Source of the DNA: Perkinsela sp. pyNocScin1
Taxonomy: Eukaryota; Euglenozoa; Kinetoplastea; Prokinetoplastida; Perkinselidae
NCBI GenBank assembly: GCA_964019655.1
Contig: CAXHTR010000004.1
Span: forward strand, 744,001-808,000
DNA length: 64,000 nucleotides
Direction of reading: 5' to 3'
Positions 28,344-37,547 of this stretch are shown piece by piece. Within the stretch, counting starts at the first letter, position 1. Each line of letters opens with the position of its first letter. The notes beneath the pieces were generated by a model. It was not told where the DNA came from. It was given only the letters and a program-made list of their open reading frames with translations, and made no database searches. A program made the position numbers and the translations under genes.

Positions 28344-30047
28344 ATGGTTAACATTTTCGACTCACTAACAAAGCACATTTCATTCAAGTCGAGCACTGCG
28401 GCCCCAGACTTCCATCGCGATCAGCGAGGAGCAGTCAAACTGCAAAAAGAAGTAGCGGCAAAGAGCAACGATGCCTTTGACCTGCACCTACCAGACACGC
28501 TCGACTTCTTCGGCGAGGATACTGTGCCTGAAGCTTCGACGAGTGCAGCAAAGCCGGTGGAAAAGGCACCAAAAGTGAAAAAAAGCAAAGAAGCAGTGCC
28601 GAAGAAGACAGAAGCACAAAATGAAAGCCCACAGCCATCGCTGACAGCAGCTGAAATTAAAGAAATTCGAAAGTCGCAGGACATTCATGCGCTTGTGATG
28701 CTGGCGAGCGACGCATCAGCGAAAAAGCTGCTCAAGTCTCGGAAAGCCCGCAGGCGAAACCGCTCGGGGGACCTTGCGGGTGTCCCAGAAGTCCCGTCTT
28801 GTGTGCAAAATTTCGCTGCACTCCGTGCACACAACGTACCACAGCGTATGCTGGACAACCTCGCTGTCCGCGATATGACAGAGTGCACCGCTGTGCAAAT
28901 GCAAGCGATACCAGCGATGCTTGCAAGCATCACTGGGGGTGGAGGTATCCCAGCAGCCTCCATCGTCTGCGCGCCGACCGGCTCGGGCAAGACTGTCGCC
29001 TATCTTTTGCCACTTTCGACATTCGTGCACAAAACGAAGGAAAAAGCAGCGGAAACAGACGCTCTGCGCGCCATTGTGATCGCCCCAACGCGTGAGCTCG
29101 CCATGCAGATCGAGCGAGAGTTTCTCTTCCTTGCCGACCACCTGGGCATCCGATGCATGCGGCGGGAGAAGAGCAAGTCGCAGACATCCAAGCAGGACGT
29201 GCTCATCAGCACACCCAAGCGCATTCTCAGCCTTCTTGCTGCGGGCCACATAGCGCGCAAGCACTTCCGTTTTTGTGTTTTTGACGAGTTCGACCGCCTC
29301 TTTGACCGCGACAGCGCGGATATGCACCGCCAGACGCTCGAAATTCTGCAGTTGATTCCCCAGAAAGAGGCAATCCTCGGGCTTTTCAGCGCGACAATCC
29401 CGCAGCGGCTCGAAGAGGCCTTCCGCAAGGTCTACCCGCACGCCTACTACCGCATCCTTATTGGCGCACGCGTCTCGGCGAACACAAGCGTCAGCCAGCG
29501 AATGCTCTACGTCCGCGACGAGGCCTCAAAGGTCGACGCATTGCGGCGGCTCCTCACTGGCGGCTTCAAGGCACCGATGCTCATCTTTGTGCACACGGCG
29601 GAGCGCTGCGCGCAGTTCGCCAAGGCCATCGACACGCCGGCCCTCCGCGTTGCTGTACTCCGCCACGACATGCCTGAGCGCGCCAAGAACATTCTCATCG
29701 AGCAGTTCCGGCTTGGTGAGATCTTTGTGCTCATCACCACGGACATGCTCGCGCGTGGCATAGATTTTAAGGATGTCGGCACAGTCGTCAACGCGGACAT
29801 TCCACTGACGGCGGAGACCTACGTGCACCGCGTGGGGCGCTGTGGGCGCGCTGGCGGTCAGGGCGACGCCGTCACGTTCTTCACTGACGACGACACGCCG
29901 TTCATTCCCGCTGTCGTCAAGTTGATTACTGAGGCTGGCGGTGAGGTTGCGCCGTACCTGCTCGAGATGAAAGCGCCAGGCGCTGGCAAGCTCAAAAAGG
30001 CCCGCATCGCCGTCGGCAAGCGTCTCGACCTCCCCCGACTCGGTTAA
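28344..30047 (+). CDS. ROK1: DEAD-box-family RNA helicase ROK1/DDX52
   Basis: 567 aa from an ATG at 28344. A charged N-terminus (1-140) precedes the helicase core: APTGSGKTVAYLLP (motif I), APTREL (Ia), DVLISTPKRI (Ib), VFDEFDRLFD (motif II, DEFD in place of DEAD), FSATIP (III), then LITTDMLARGIDF (V) and YVHRVGRCGRAG (VI). The LFSATIP, ARGIDFK and ITEAGGEV features point to ROK1/DDX52, needed for early 18S rRNA processing in the nucleolus. Confidence 0.85.
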   Translation: MVNIFDSLTKHISFKSSTAAPDFHRDQRGAVKLQKEVAAKSNDAFDLHLPDTLDFFGEDTVPEASTSAAKPVEKAPKVKKSKEAVPKKTEAQNESPQPSLTAAEIKEIRKSQDIHALVMLASDASAKKLLKSRKARRRNRSGDLAGVPEVPSCVQNFAALRAHNVPQRMLDNLAVRDMTECTAVQMQAIPAMLASITGGGGIPAASIVCAPTGSGKTVAYLLPLSTFVHKTKEKAAETDALRAIVIAPTRELAMQIEREFLFLADHLGIRCMRREKSKSQTSKQDVLISTPKRILSLLAAGHIARKHFRFCVFDEFDRLFDRDSADMHRQTLEILQLIPQKEAILGLFSATIPQRLEEAFRKVYPHAYYRILIGARVSANTSVSQRMLYVRDEASKVDALRRLLTGGFKAPMLIFVHTAERCAQFAKAIDTPALRVAVLRHDMPERAKNILIEQFRLGEIFVLITTDMLARGIDFKDVGTVVNADIPLTAETYVHRVGRCGRAGGQGDAVTFFTDDDTPFIPAVVKLITEAGGEVAPYLLEMKAPGAGKLKKARIAVGKRLDLPRLG

Positions 30048-30134
30048 GTGTCGTTTTTGCAAACTTTTATGTATTTTTTACTAGATTAGTGCCCCAACTT
30101 GTAATGTATTCTCCCTATTCACTAAATTTACGAA

Positions 30135-31877
30135 ATGCACACGCTTGACATTGGAGACCACTACCTTTTGTACCCGTCTGTGCATCGAGCGAATGGCGCC
30201 GATGACAGCCGACCATCTGGCGCATATGCGAAGAAAGCGCGAGACTATGAAATCCGCGAAGTTGGGGCGAATGGTCGGCGCGTGCCGTTCGATGCGAAAG
30301 ATGCTGTTGCAGACACCGACGACGAAATGCAAGGTGCCACTACGTACCTTTCAGTGCTGTGCAAAGTGCTCTTAAGCGAGCGCGGTACTGAAGTGGGCGT
30401 AAAAGAGGCAATACGCGAGATGCAAAAAGCGAATTTCATGGAGCAACTCCAGCCCTTTTTTTCCTCAAATCACATGATGCGCCTCATGAGGTATATCGCA
30501 TCCCTGGCTCCCCCATGCACAAACACGGACGAGCTACCGACACGTGCGGACAAAGCCCATTTCACGAGGGGCTTTTACGAAATGTCAGCGCAAGGACCCA
30601 TCAGCGATGAAGCAGCTCACAATATTCAAGAAGCGCTGAAGGCTTATGCGCGGCACATGACAGTCTTTGTCGTGAGGACCCAGGATACAGTGAAGCTTCA
30701 ATTTCGTAAGCTTGAAAAAGAGGAGGCACACAATGCCTGCAAGCGTAATGCAAGGTACACGCACTTCACCCTCAAAATTGACGGACTGAGCTCGCAAGAC
30801 GCAGTTTCGCGCATAGCGACCCTCTTGCAAGTGCCAATCAGTGACTTCCAGTTTGCTGAAGAAAAAGGAGACAAGCATCGCATATACCAGCGTGTGTCTG
30901 CGCATGGGATAGACTGGGACCGAATTCAAAGCGCGTGCATGCGCCTCAAAAACCTGACGCCTGCGAGCCCATGCATGTCCAGAAATCCTCTGGCGCTCGG
31001 CAGTTTCAACGGGAATTACTATTCGATTTTTCTGAAAGAGCGAAAAGATAAGGATGAGCACTGGGAGAAGGTTTTCAAGCCTGTAAAGCGCTCTGGATTC
31101 ATTAATTACTATGGGCCTGAGCGGTTTGGCCCCATTGAGCACCCCGCGCACGCGCTTGGCCTCCATATCATACGGAGAGAGTATGTTCTTGCACTGCAGC
31201 TCTTCTTTCAGAGAACATTGGCAAAGACAGAAGCATTTCGCGAAAGTGCTGCAGCGTTTGACATTGCCAACTTGACCGCCAACACGGTGCTATCGTATCA
31301 AAAAGCTGCCAAACTTTGCCCACAAGAGCTGTCGAATGCCCTCAAGGTGCTCCACGCACTCGCAAAAAGCCCCAAGAACTACGCTGAAGCATGGGAGTGC
31401 ATCGATGCCGAGACTCGCTCATCGTACATTCGGGCAGTGCAAAGCTACCTATGGAACCTCATGGCATCAAGGCGCTTTGCAATGCATGGGAACGCGCTCG
31501 CGGTCGGCGACCTCGTCTACAAGTCAACTTTCGGCAGACTCAAGAAGAATGTGTACGGCGAGATGAGCCCATCGACAAAGGTGGAAGTCATCACAGAGGC
31601 GAATATGTCCGAGTACACAATGCTCGATGTCGTGCTACCGCTGCTCGGCGATGCGCCAGACCTGCAGTACCCCAGGCATGCCTGTGGTCAGGGTGCATAC
31701 CTCGACATTCTCCAGAGCATAGGTGCAGAAGATTTCATGCGCTTTGCATTGCCAGGTGGCTATAGAAAGCTCATGGTGAAGCCCCGTCGTTTCGAGGGCA
31801 GCGGCAGGCTTTTTATCTTCCAGCTTCCCAAAGGGTGCTACCCATCATCGCTGATCCGTGAGTTTGTACGTTTGTAG
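30135..31877 (+). CDS. TruD/PUS7-like protein, copy 1
   Basis: 580 aa from an ATG at 30135. It starts with MHTLDIGDHYLLYPSVH, shared in form by the three following genes. The TruD core includes YTHFTLKIDGL, a block FAEEKGDKHRIYQRVS, GFINYYGPERFGP, a Trp-Asn helix (YLWNLMASRRF) and a YPRH-type end. PUS7 makes pseudouridine in tRNA and mRNA using an Asp in GTKDRRAVT. Here the aligned block reads EEKGDKHRI, so the Asp appears displaced by one residue. Activity is uncertain. It is the most diverged of the four copies. Confidence 0.8.
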   Translation: MHTLDIGDHYLLYPSVHRANGADDSRPSGAYAKKARDYEIREVGANGRRVPFDAKDAVADTDDEMQGATTYLSVLCKVLLSERGTEVGVKEAIREMQKANFMEQLQPFFSSNHMMRLMRYIASLAPPCTNTDELPTRADKAHFTRGFYEMSAQGPISDEAAHNIQEALKAYARHMTVFVVRTQDTVKLQFRKLEKEEAHNACKRNARYTHFTLKIDGLSSQDAVSRIATLLQVPISDFQFAEEKGDKHRIYQRVSAHGIDWDRIQSACMRLKNLTPASPCMSRNPLALGSFNGNYYSIFLKERKDKDEHWEKVFKPVKRSGFINYYGPERFGPIEHPAHALGLHIIRREYVLALQLFFQRTLAKTEAFRESAAAFDIANLTANTVLSYQKAAKLCPQELSNALKVLHALAKSPKNYAEAWECIDAETRSSYIRAVQSYLWNLMASRRFAMHGNALAVGDLVYKSTFGRLKKNVYGEMSPSTKVEVITEANMSEYTMLDVVLPLLGDAPDLQYPRHACGQGAYLDILQSIGAEDFMRFALPGGYRKLMVKPRRFEGSGRLFIFQLPKGCYPSSLIREFVRL

Positions 31878-31978
31878 AGAGACCTAGAAGAGGGCCATTT
31901 TATGAGCCACTTGTTCAAAGTGACTCCTATTCAGCACTTTCCAAAGTAAACTTTTCCTGAAATGTTTCCATACAGTAA

Positions 31979-33696
31979 ATGCAAACGTATGACTTCGGGG
32001 ACGATTATTTGCTATGGCCGACGCTGCATGCTGTAAACGGGCCGGAGGATACTCGCCCCACGGTAACCATAAAAAAGAACCCAGAAGACTTTGAAGTGTG
32101 GGAGCTGGGCGTTGATAACAAGAAAATTCCTTTCGATCCTAGCGAAAACCATTCAGTAGAGTACTTACTCGATGAACAAGAGGAGGAGATGCAGCCATTT
32201 GTTCGGGGAAAGACAGTCTCAGATATAGTTGGTTTCTACTTTACAAGGAAATCAATGGAAGAAATTTGTGATTTCGCATCTTCAACAAAACCGACAAGTG
32301 CAGACGGCGCGCAATCTGCAGATGGGACAGTTCACTTTCTCGATGTGTATCCGCGCGCCTCACTCGATCGGTATCATGTTCGATCGATTCAAAAGGGAGT
32401 GCGGCACTTTTGGCCGCATTTGATCGCACGACGAGTCTCCGGCCACGGTTCGCACAGGCGCATTCGGTTTCAAGTGCTCAGTGAAAAGCAAAGAGAAATT
32501 TTAGAATCGAAATACACATACTTCACACTCCGCACAGAAAACTATGATTCTGAAAGGGCAATTCACTGCATTGCCAAGGCACTGGATGTCCCGAGGACTT
32601 CGCTTACCTGTGCTGAAGGAAAAGATGACTGTGCGATCACCTACCGGCGCATGTGCGGGCGCAATATCGATAAGCCAAAGCTTATTGAGCGCTTCGGGGG
32701 AACAATCGGATGCACCATACAGGTAGCGAACCTTTCCGAGGCGCCGAAGCCTATCTCGCCGAGCGACTACGGCGGCAACTCATTCAAGGTCAAGATCTGC
32801 GATACTGGTGGACTGAATGAAGCGCAGGTGGCCACCTTGCAAGAAATCTCACGTCATGGATTCATTAATTACTATGGCGCAGAGCGATTTGGAAGCAACA
32901 CATGCCCATCGCACATGATAGGCTTGTATGCACTTCGAAAGGCTTTCGCTTCAGCACTCGCACTACACTTTATTCATCTCGCTGAGAAATCAGACATATT
33001 ACGGCGCTGTGCTGGTAAGCTTAATCTCGATGACTTTTCGGCGAACACCACATATGATTATGCGTTGGCACTTGACCTGTGCCCAAGATCACATCAAATT
33101 GAGCGAGAAATGCTCCAAGTGCTCATAAATGACCCGAAGAGCTACAAGGAGGCATGGGAATGCGTTCCGGAAGAATCGCGCACAGGGTATTACGAAGCTG
33201 TACAATGTTACGATGGAATCGAATGGTCACGAAGCGCCTCGCACTCTTCGGGCGCTCCCTTGTGGTTGGGGATCTAGTTTCACCCATCAACGAAAGTTTG
33301 TTTTTCAAGACTGACCGTAAAGACTACTTTTACGCTGACAAGCCCCCAGATGCCAGAGTGCATGTCATCATGGACTATAATATTGCATTATTCAATCAGC
33401 ATAATGCAATTAATGACCTTTTCATGCCTCTTGTAGGAAGTGAATCACGCTTAAAGTACCCAACGCATGCGTCTTTCGGTGAAGAGGCGTATTTAGAAGA
33501 GCTCAAGAGGCTTGGTGCCGAAGACCTTCGCAGTATGAACATTCGGGGAGGATATCGACGGGTTTTCTATCAGTCCTTTGTGCCCTGGAGTGGTGATCCA
33601 TCGAGTGGAGGTTTTCCGATCGGTTGTGATCTTCCAAAAGGGTGTCACGTTAATGCGGTGCTACGAGAAATCGTCCGTGTGTGTGAAGGGCATTGA
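31979..33696 (+). pseudogene. TruD/PUS7-like gene, copy 2, frameshifted
   Basis: From an ATG at 31979 a frame runs through KNPEDFEVWELG, AEGKDDCAITYRRMC and GFINYYGAERFGS, then leaves the family pattern at AVQCYDGIEW and stops at 33277. The next frame continues WNRMVTKRLALFGRSLVVGD to 33696. Relatives read CYIWNRMV here, so one base is missing near 33210. It keeps an Asp after the Lys of the catalytic block, yet the frame is broken. It is a pseudogene unless the base is a sequencing error. Confidence 0.8.
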
Positions 33697-33812
33697 CCTC
33701 GATATCCATGCGTGAAGATCCATCTGGTAAATAATAACCGAGCCAGTGGAGTCTAAAAAATAAACACTGTGAAGTAGGATTTTATATTTAATTAGAGCTG
33801 AGTAGAGTTAGA

Positions 33813-35567
33813 ATGCAGGGAAATGACATCGGTGACCACTTTTTGCTTTGGCCTACACTACACGCAGTAAACGGCACTGATGACAAGCGACCGACGTGGG
33901 ACTTTCCAAGGAAAGCTGATGATTTTCATGTTTGGGAGCTCGGGAAAGATAAAGAGCCAGTACCGTTCGAGCACAATGTTAAGATTGATGATGAGACCTT
34001 CGAGACCTTACATGAGTCTTTCGTCGACAATGAGATTGGTTCCGAAGAGCTCTGCTTAAGGGCTATGGGCTTAGTTATTCGGTTTATAGGGGATGTTCAC
34101 AGATATTTTTCAGAAGATGACATCGAAAATCTGTCCAGCTTTGTGGCTGTCACGGGTCCAACATTACCGGGGCGCAAACGCGCTGCTTTGGAACCAAGGG
34201 AGGCAAAGTTTCGCGAGGAGGGCCAGATTGATCTGCAGCCACGTCGAGCACTGTCGAAAAGTGGGCGGAGAAAAATTCGTGAGTCTGTGGAAAAATATTT
34301 TCCACATCTGACAACTGAAGTCATACGAATCCCAGACAAGCGCACACAAATTCGATTCAGAGTGCTTCGGCAAGCAGAGAGATCGAATCGTTCGACATAC
34401 ATTCACTTTACTTTGCTAATGAAATACTTTAACATTGAAGACAAAATTTTGTCGATAGCAAAGCATCTTCGTGTCCCCGCAAGCTCATTCACGTACGCCG
34501 AAAATAAAAATGTTGGGCCAGCAATCGTTCACCAGCGAGTATGTGGGCGCAACGTAAATGCAGGAAAACTGCAGACATTTCTCGACGATGAAGCGGCGAG
34601 CTTCGTACGAGCCACAGGACCGCTATCCCCTGTCGACTCTTTCGGGAACCATTTCTCAGTTTTTCTCGGAAACATAGCAACAGTGAGTGACCCGCAGCGT
34701 GAAATTCTTAATTTAATTCAAAGCTCTGGTTTCATCAATTACTACGGCCCAGAGTGCTTCGGCCCTAGTAGCTGTCCATTTCACGTCCTCGGCCTGCACG
34801 CACTCCGAAAGTCGTTCGGAACTGCTCTCCGGCTGTACCTCTTTGACCAGGCTGAATCCTCCAATGCGTTCCGACGGTGCGCCAGTGAGCTCAAATTCGA
34901 TAATTTTGAAGCGAATACTGCAGAAAACTTTACTGAAGCACTCGAACTATGTCCAAGATCGCACCAGGTTGAATGTGCCATGCTCGAAATCCTCTCAAAA
35001 GACCCGAGCAGCTATAAAGAAGCATGGGAGTGCATCGCCGAAGACACTCGTATGGGGCACTATAAAGCAGTACAGTGTTACATCTGGAATAGAATGGTTA
35101 GCAAGCGTCTCGAAAGCTTTGGACATTTACTCGCTGTCGGTGATTCCGTTCTGGACGATTCGGAGGAATGGTATGTGGCTCTTCAGAACCATAAACTTGC
35201 GAGCGCTCATAAGCCACTGAGTACCCCAATAAAAATACTAACAGACCAAGATGTAGCTGAGACCGAAAGGTGCCCCCCGATATACGACCTTGTAATGCCA
35301 CTTGTTAGTAATGACCCGGATGTTGTGTACCCAGCACACAAATCATGCAACGAAGCAGCCTATATGGAAGAGCTCAGAGCACTCGGTGTGCAGGAACTTC
35401 GCAATGTTGGCCTCCCCGGGGCCTACCGCCGGGTATTTTTCCGCCCGTTTGAGTTCACTTGGCACCATTTGTCAGGAATTGGAAAAGTAAACATCTCCTG
35501 CCATCTTCCAAAAGGGTCTCACATTAATGCAGTCTTACGAGAAGTCACCCGCATTCATGAAGAATAA
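33813..35567 (+). CDS. TruD/PUS7-like protein, copy 3
   Basis: 584 aa from an ATG at 33813, starting MQGNDIGDHFLLWPTLHAVN. TruD landmarks are KADDFHVWELG, YIHFTLLMKY, FTYAENKNVGPAIVHQRVC, FGNHFSVFLG, GFINYYGPECFGP, YIWNRMVSKRL and a YPAHKSC end. In active PUS7 proteins the third block reads Gly-Thr-Lys-Asp; here it is ENKNVG, so the catalytic Asp looks replaced by Asn. The PERFG motif has Arg changed to Cys. Close tandem paralogue of copy 4; a non-catalytic RNA-binding role is possible. Confidence 0.8.
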   Translation: MQGNDIGDHFLLWPTLHAVNGTDDKRPTWDFPRKADDFHVWELGKDKEPVPFEHNVKIDDETFETLHESFVDNEIGSEELCLRAMGLVIRFIGDVHRYFSEDDIENLSSFVAVTGPTLPGRKRAALEPREAKFREEGQIDLQPRRALSKSGRRKIRESVEKYFPHLTTEVIRIPDKRTQIRFRVLRQAERSNRSTYIHFTLLMKYFNIEDKILSIAKHLRVPASSFTYAENKNVGPAIVHQRVCGRNVNAGKLQTFLDDEAASFVRATGPLSPVDSFGNHFSVFLGNIATVSDPQREILNLIQSSGFINYYGPECFGPSSCPFHVLGLHALRKSFGTALRLYLFDQAESSNAFRRCASELKFDNFEANTAENFTEALELCPRSHQVECAMLEILSKDPSSYKEAWECIAEDTRMGHYKAVQCYIWNRMVSKRLESFGHLLAVGDSVLDDSEEWYVALQNHKLASAHKPLSTPIKILTDQDVAETERCPPIYDLVMPLVSNDPDVVYPAHKSCNEAAYMEELRALGVQELRNVGLPGAYRRVFFRPFEFTWHHLSGIGKVNISCHLPKGSHINAVLREVTRIHEE

Positions 35568-35698
35568 TGATCTCGAGGCAGCCATACTGACTCATTGGTG
35601 ATGCAACTGCTACGTGTTATGAACTAGGAAGTGATGTACTTGGATCTCTACGTAAGCATCAATTTCGAGGATGTTGCTTTCATTTGATAACTGTAAAA

Positions 35699-37462
35699 AT
35701 GCAGGAAAATGACATCGGCGACCACTTTTTGCTGTGGCCATCTCTACACGCAGTGAACAGCGCTGACGACAAGCGACCGGCGTGGGTTATTAAGGAGAGG
35801 CCCGAAGATTTTCAAGTTTGGGAGCTGGGGAAGGATAAAGAGCTCGTGCCTTTCGACCCTGACGTGAAGATTGATCATGAGACAGCCGAGAGCATACATC
35901 GATCTTTCCATGAGGGACGGGTGAGCGACAGAGAAGCCATTAGTACTGCAATAATGTTCGTAGGTGATATCCTGGGTGAAGTTTATCATTTTTTTCCCGA
36001 AGAAAAGATCACAGTGTTGTTCGCATTCTTAGTTGCAACAGTACCACTACGACCTGGGCACGATCGGCCTACCTTGGATCCTGAGGTGGTAGAGCTTGTT
36101 GAAGCTGGAATGTACGACGTACGACCACGCCGAGCTTTAGTTAAAAGTGAGCGGAAAAAAATTCGCGAGGCTGTGGAAAAGTATTTTCCGCACATTACAA
36201 CTGAAGTGATACGTCGTCCGGGCAAGCGCGCACGAATTCGGTTCAGAGTCCTTAGTGAAGCAGAGAGAGCAAGCCATGTGACGTACGTTCACTTTACGCT
36301 GAAGTTGGAATACTCGGGCATTCAAGGGCCACTTACGGAGCTCTCAAGAAATCTTGATGTTCCTGTGACCGCGTTCACGTACACCGAAAACAAACATGCT
36401 GGGCGAGCAGTCGTTTATCAGCGCGTTTGCGGGCGCAACATAGATGCACGAGGTCTGCAAAACTATATATGTTTAAGTGACCAAGTGGCGAGCGTCGTTC
36501 GGGCTGATGAACCGCTATCCTCTGCGGACTCATTCGGGAATCAATTCACAGTTTGTATCAGAGATATACGAAGACTGACAAAATCGCAGCGTGAAGCACT
36601 TGATGCCATGCGGACCGACGGGTTCATCAATTACTATGGCCCAGAGAGCTTCGGTTCCGCCAGCTGTCCGGCGCACATCATCGGCCTGCACGCACTCCAA
36701 AAATCGTTCGCTGCTGCGCTACGACTGTATCTCATCGACCAGTTCGAATCTGTCGATTTGTTGCGCCGATGCGCCAGTGAGCTCAAAATCGATGATTTCG
36801 AAGCCAACACTGCAGAAAACTTTATTGACGCACTCGACGTGTGTCCCAGATCGCAATGGGCTGCGTGTGCCATCTTCGAAACCCTTGCAAATGACCCGAG
36901 CAACTATCAAGAAGCATGGGAATGCATTGCCGATGAGACTCGTATGGGCTACTATAAAGCAGTACAATATTATATCTGGAATAGAATGGTTAGCAAGCGC
37001 CTCGAAAGCTTTGGGCACTCACTTATCATAGGTGATCCCATTTCACACGATTTGCATGAATCGCATATGCATCTTGCGGACTATGCGCTTGTGAGCGCTG
37101 ATAAGCCACTGAGCACCCCAGTCGGCGTGCTCACAGACAAGCACTTTGCAGTGACCCCAAGGCACTTTGACATATACGACCTCGTCATGCCACTTGTTGG
37201 TAGTGACCAGGGTGTCAAGTACCCAGCACACGAATCATGCAACGAAGCAGCCTATGCGGCGGAGCTCAAAGCACTTGGTGCAGAAGCGCTCCGCAGTGTT
37301 GGCCTCCCTGGGGCCTACCGGCGAGTATTTTTCCGCCCGTTTAAGTTCAGGTGGTACCATTTGGAGTCAACCGAAGAACTGCGTATCTCCTGCCAGCTTC
37401 CAAAAGGGTGCCACATCAATGCAGTTCTCCGAGAAGTCGCTCGTGTCAGTGAAGCTCCTTGA
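35699..37462 (+). CDS. TruD/PUS7-like protein, copy 4
   Basis: 587 aa from the ATG at 35699, which matches the start of copy 3 (MQENDIGDHFLLWP); the longer frame begins with TTG. Landmarks are RPEDFQVWELG, YVHFTLKLEY, FTYTENKHAGRAVVYQRVC, GFINYYGPESFGS, YIWNRMVSKRLESFG and YPAHESC. The position of the catalytic Asp reads His (ENKHAG) and the PERFG Arg is Ser. It is very similar to copy 3 through the C-terminal half, implying recent duplication or gene conversion. Confidence 0.8.
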   Translation: MQENDIGDHFLLWPSLHAVNSADDKRPAWVIKERPEDFQVWELGKDKELVPFDPDVKIDHETAESIHRSFHEGRVSDREAISTAIMFVGDILGEVYHFFPEEKITVLFAFLVATVPLRPGHDRPTLDPEVVELVEAGMYDVRPRRALVKSERKKIREAVEKYFPHITTEVIRRPGKRARIRFRVLSEAERASHVTYVHFTLKLEYSGIQGPLTELSRNLDVPVTAFTYTENKHAGRAVVYQRVCGRNIDARGLQNYICLSDQVASVVRADEPLSSADSFGNQFTVCIRDIRRLTKSQREALDAMRTDGFINYYGPESFGSASCPAHIIGLHALQKSFAAALRLYLIDQFESVDLLRRCASELKIDDFEANTAENFIDALDVCPRSQWAACAIFETLANDPSNYQEAWECIADETRMGYYKAVQYYIWNRMVSKRLESFGHSLIIGDPISHDLHESHMHLADYALVSADKPLSTPVGVLTDKHFAVTPRHFDIYDLVMPLVGSDQGVKYPAHESCNEAAYAAELKALGAEALRSVGLPGAYRRVFFRPFKFRWYHLESTEELRISCQLPKGCHINAVLREVARVSEAP

Positions 37463-37547
37463 TCCAACATATTCAGCTAAAAATTTTCCATCAAATCGAT
37501 CTGCGCTTAAGCTTATTTACTTTCTCAAAAATTTTCCATTATAAGCC

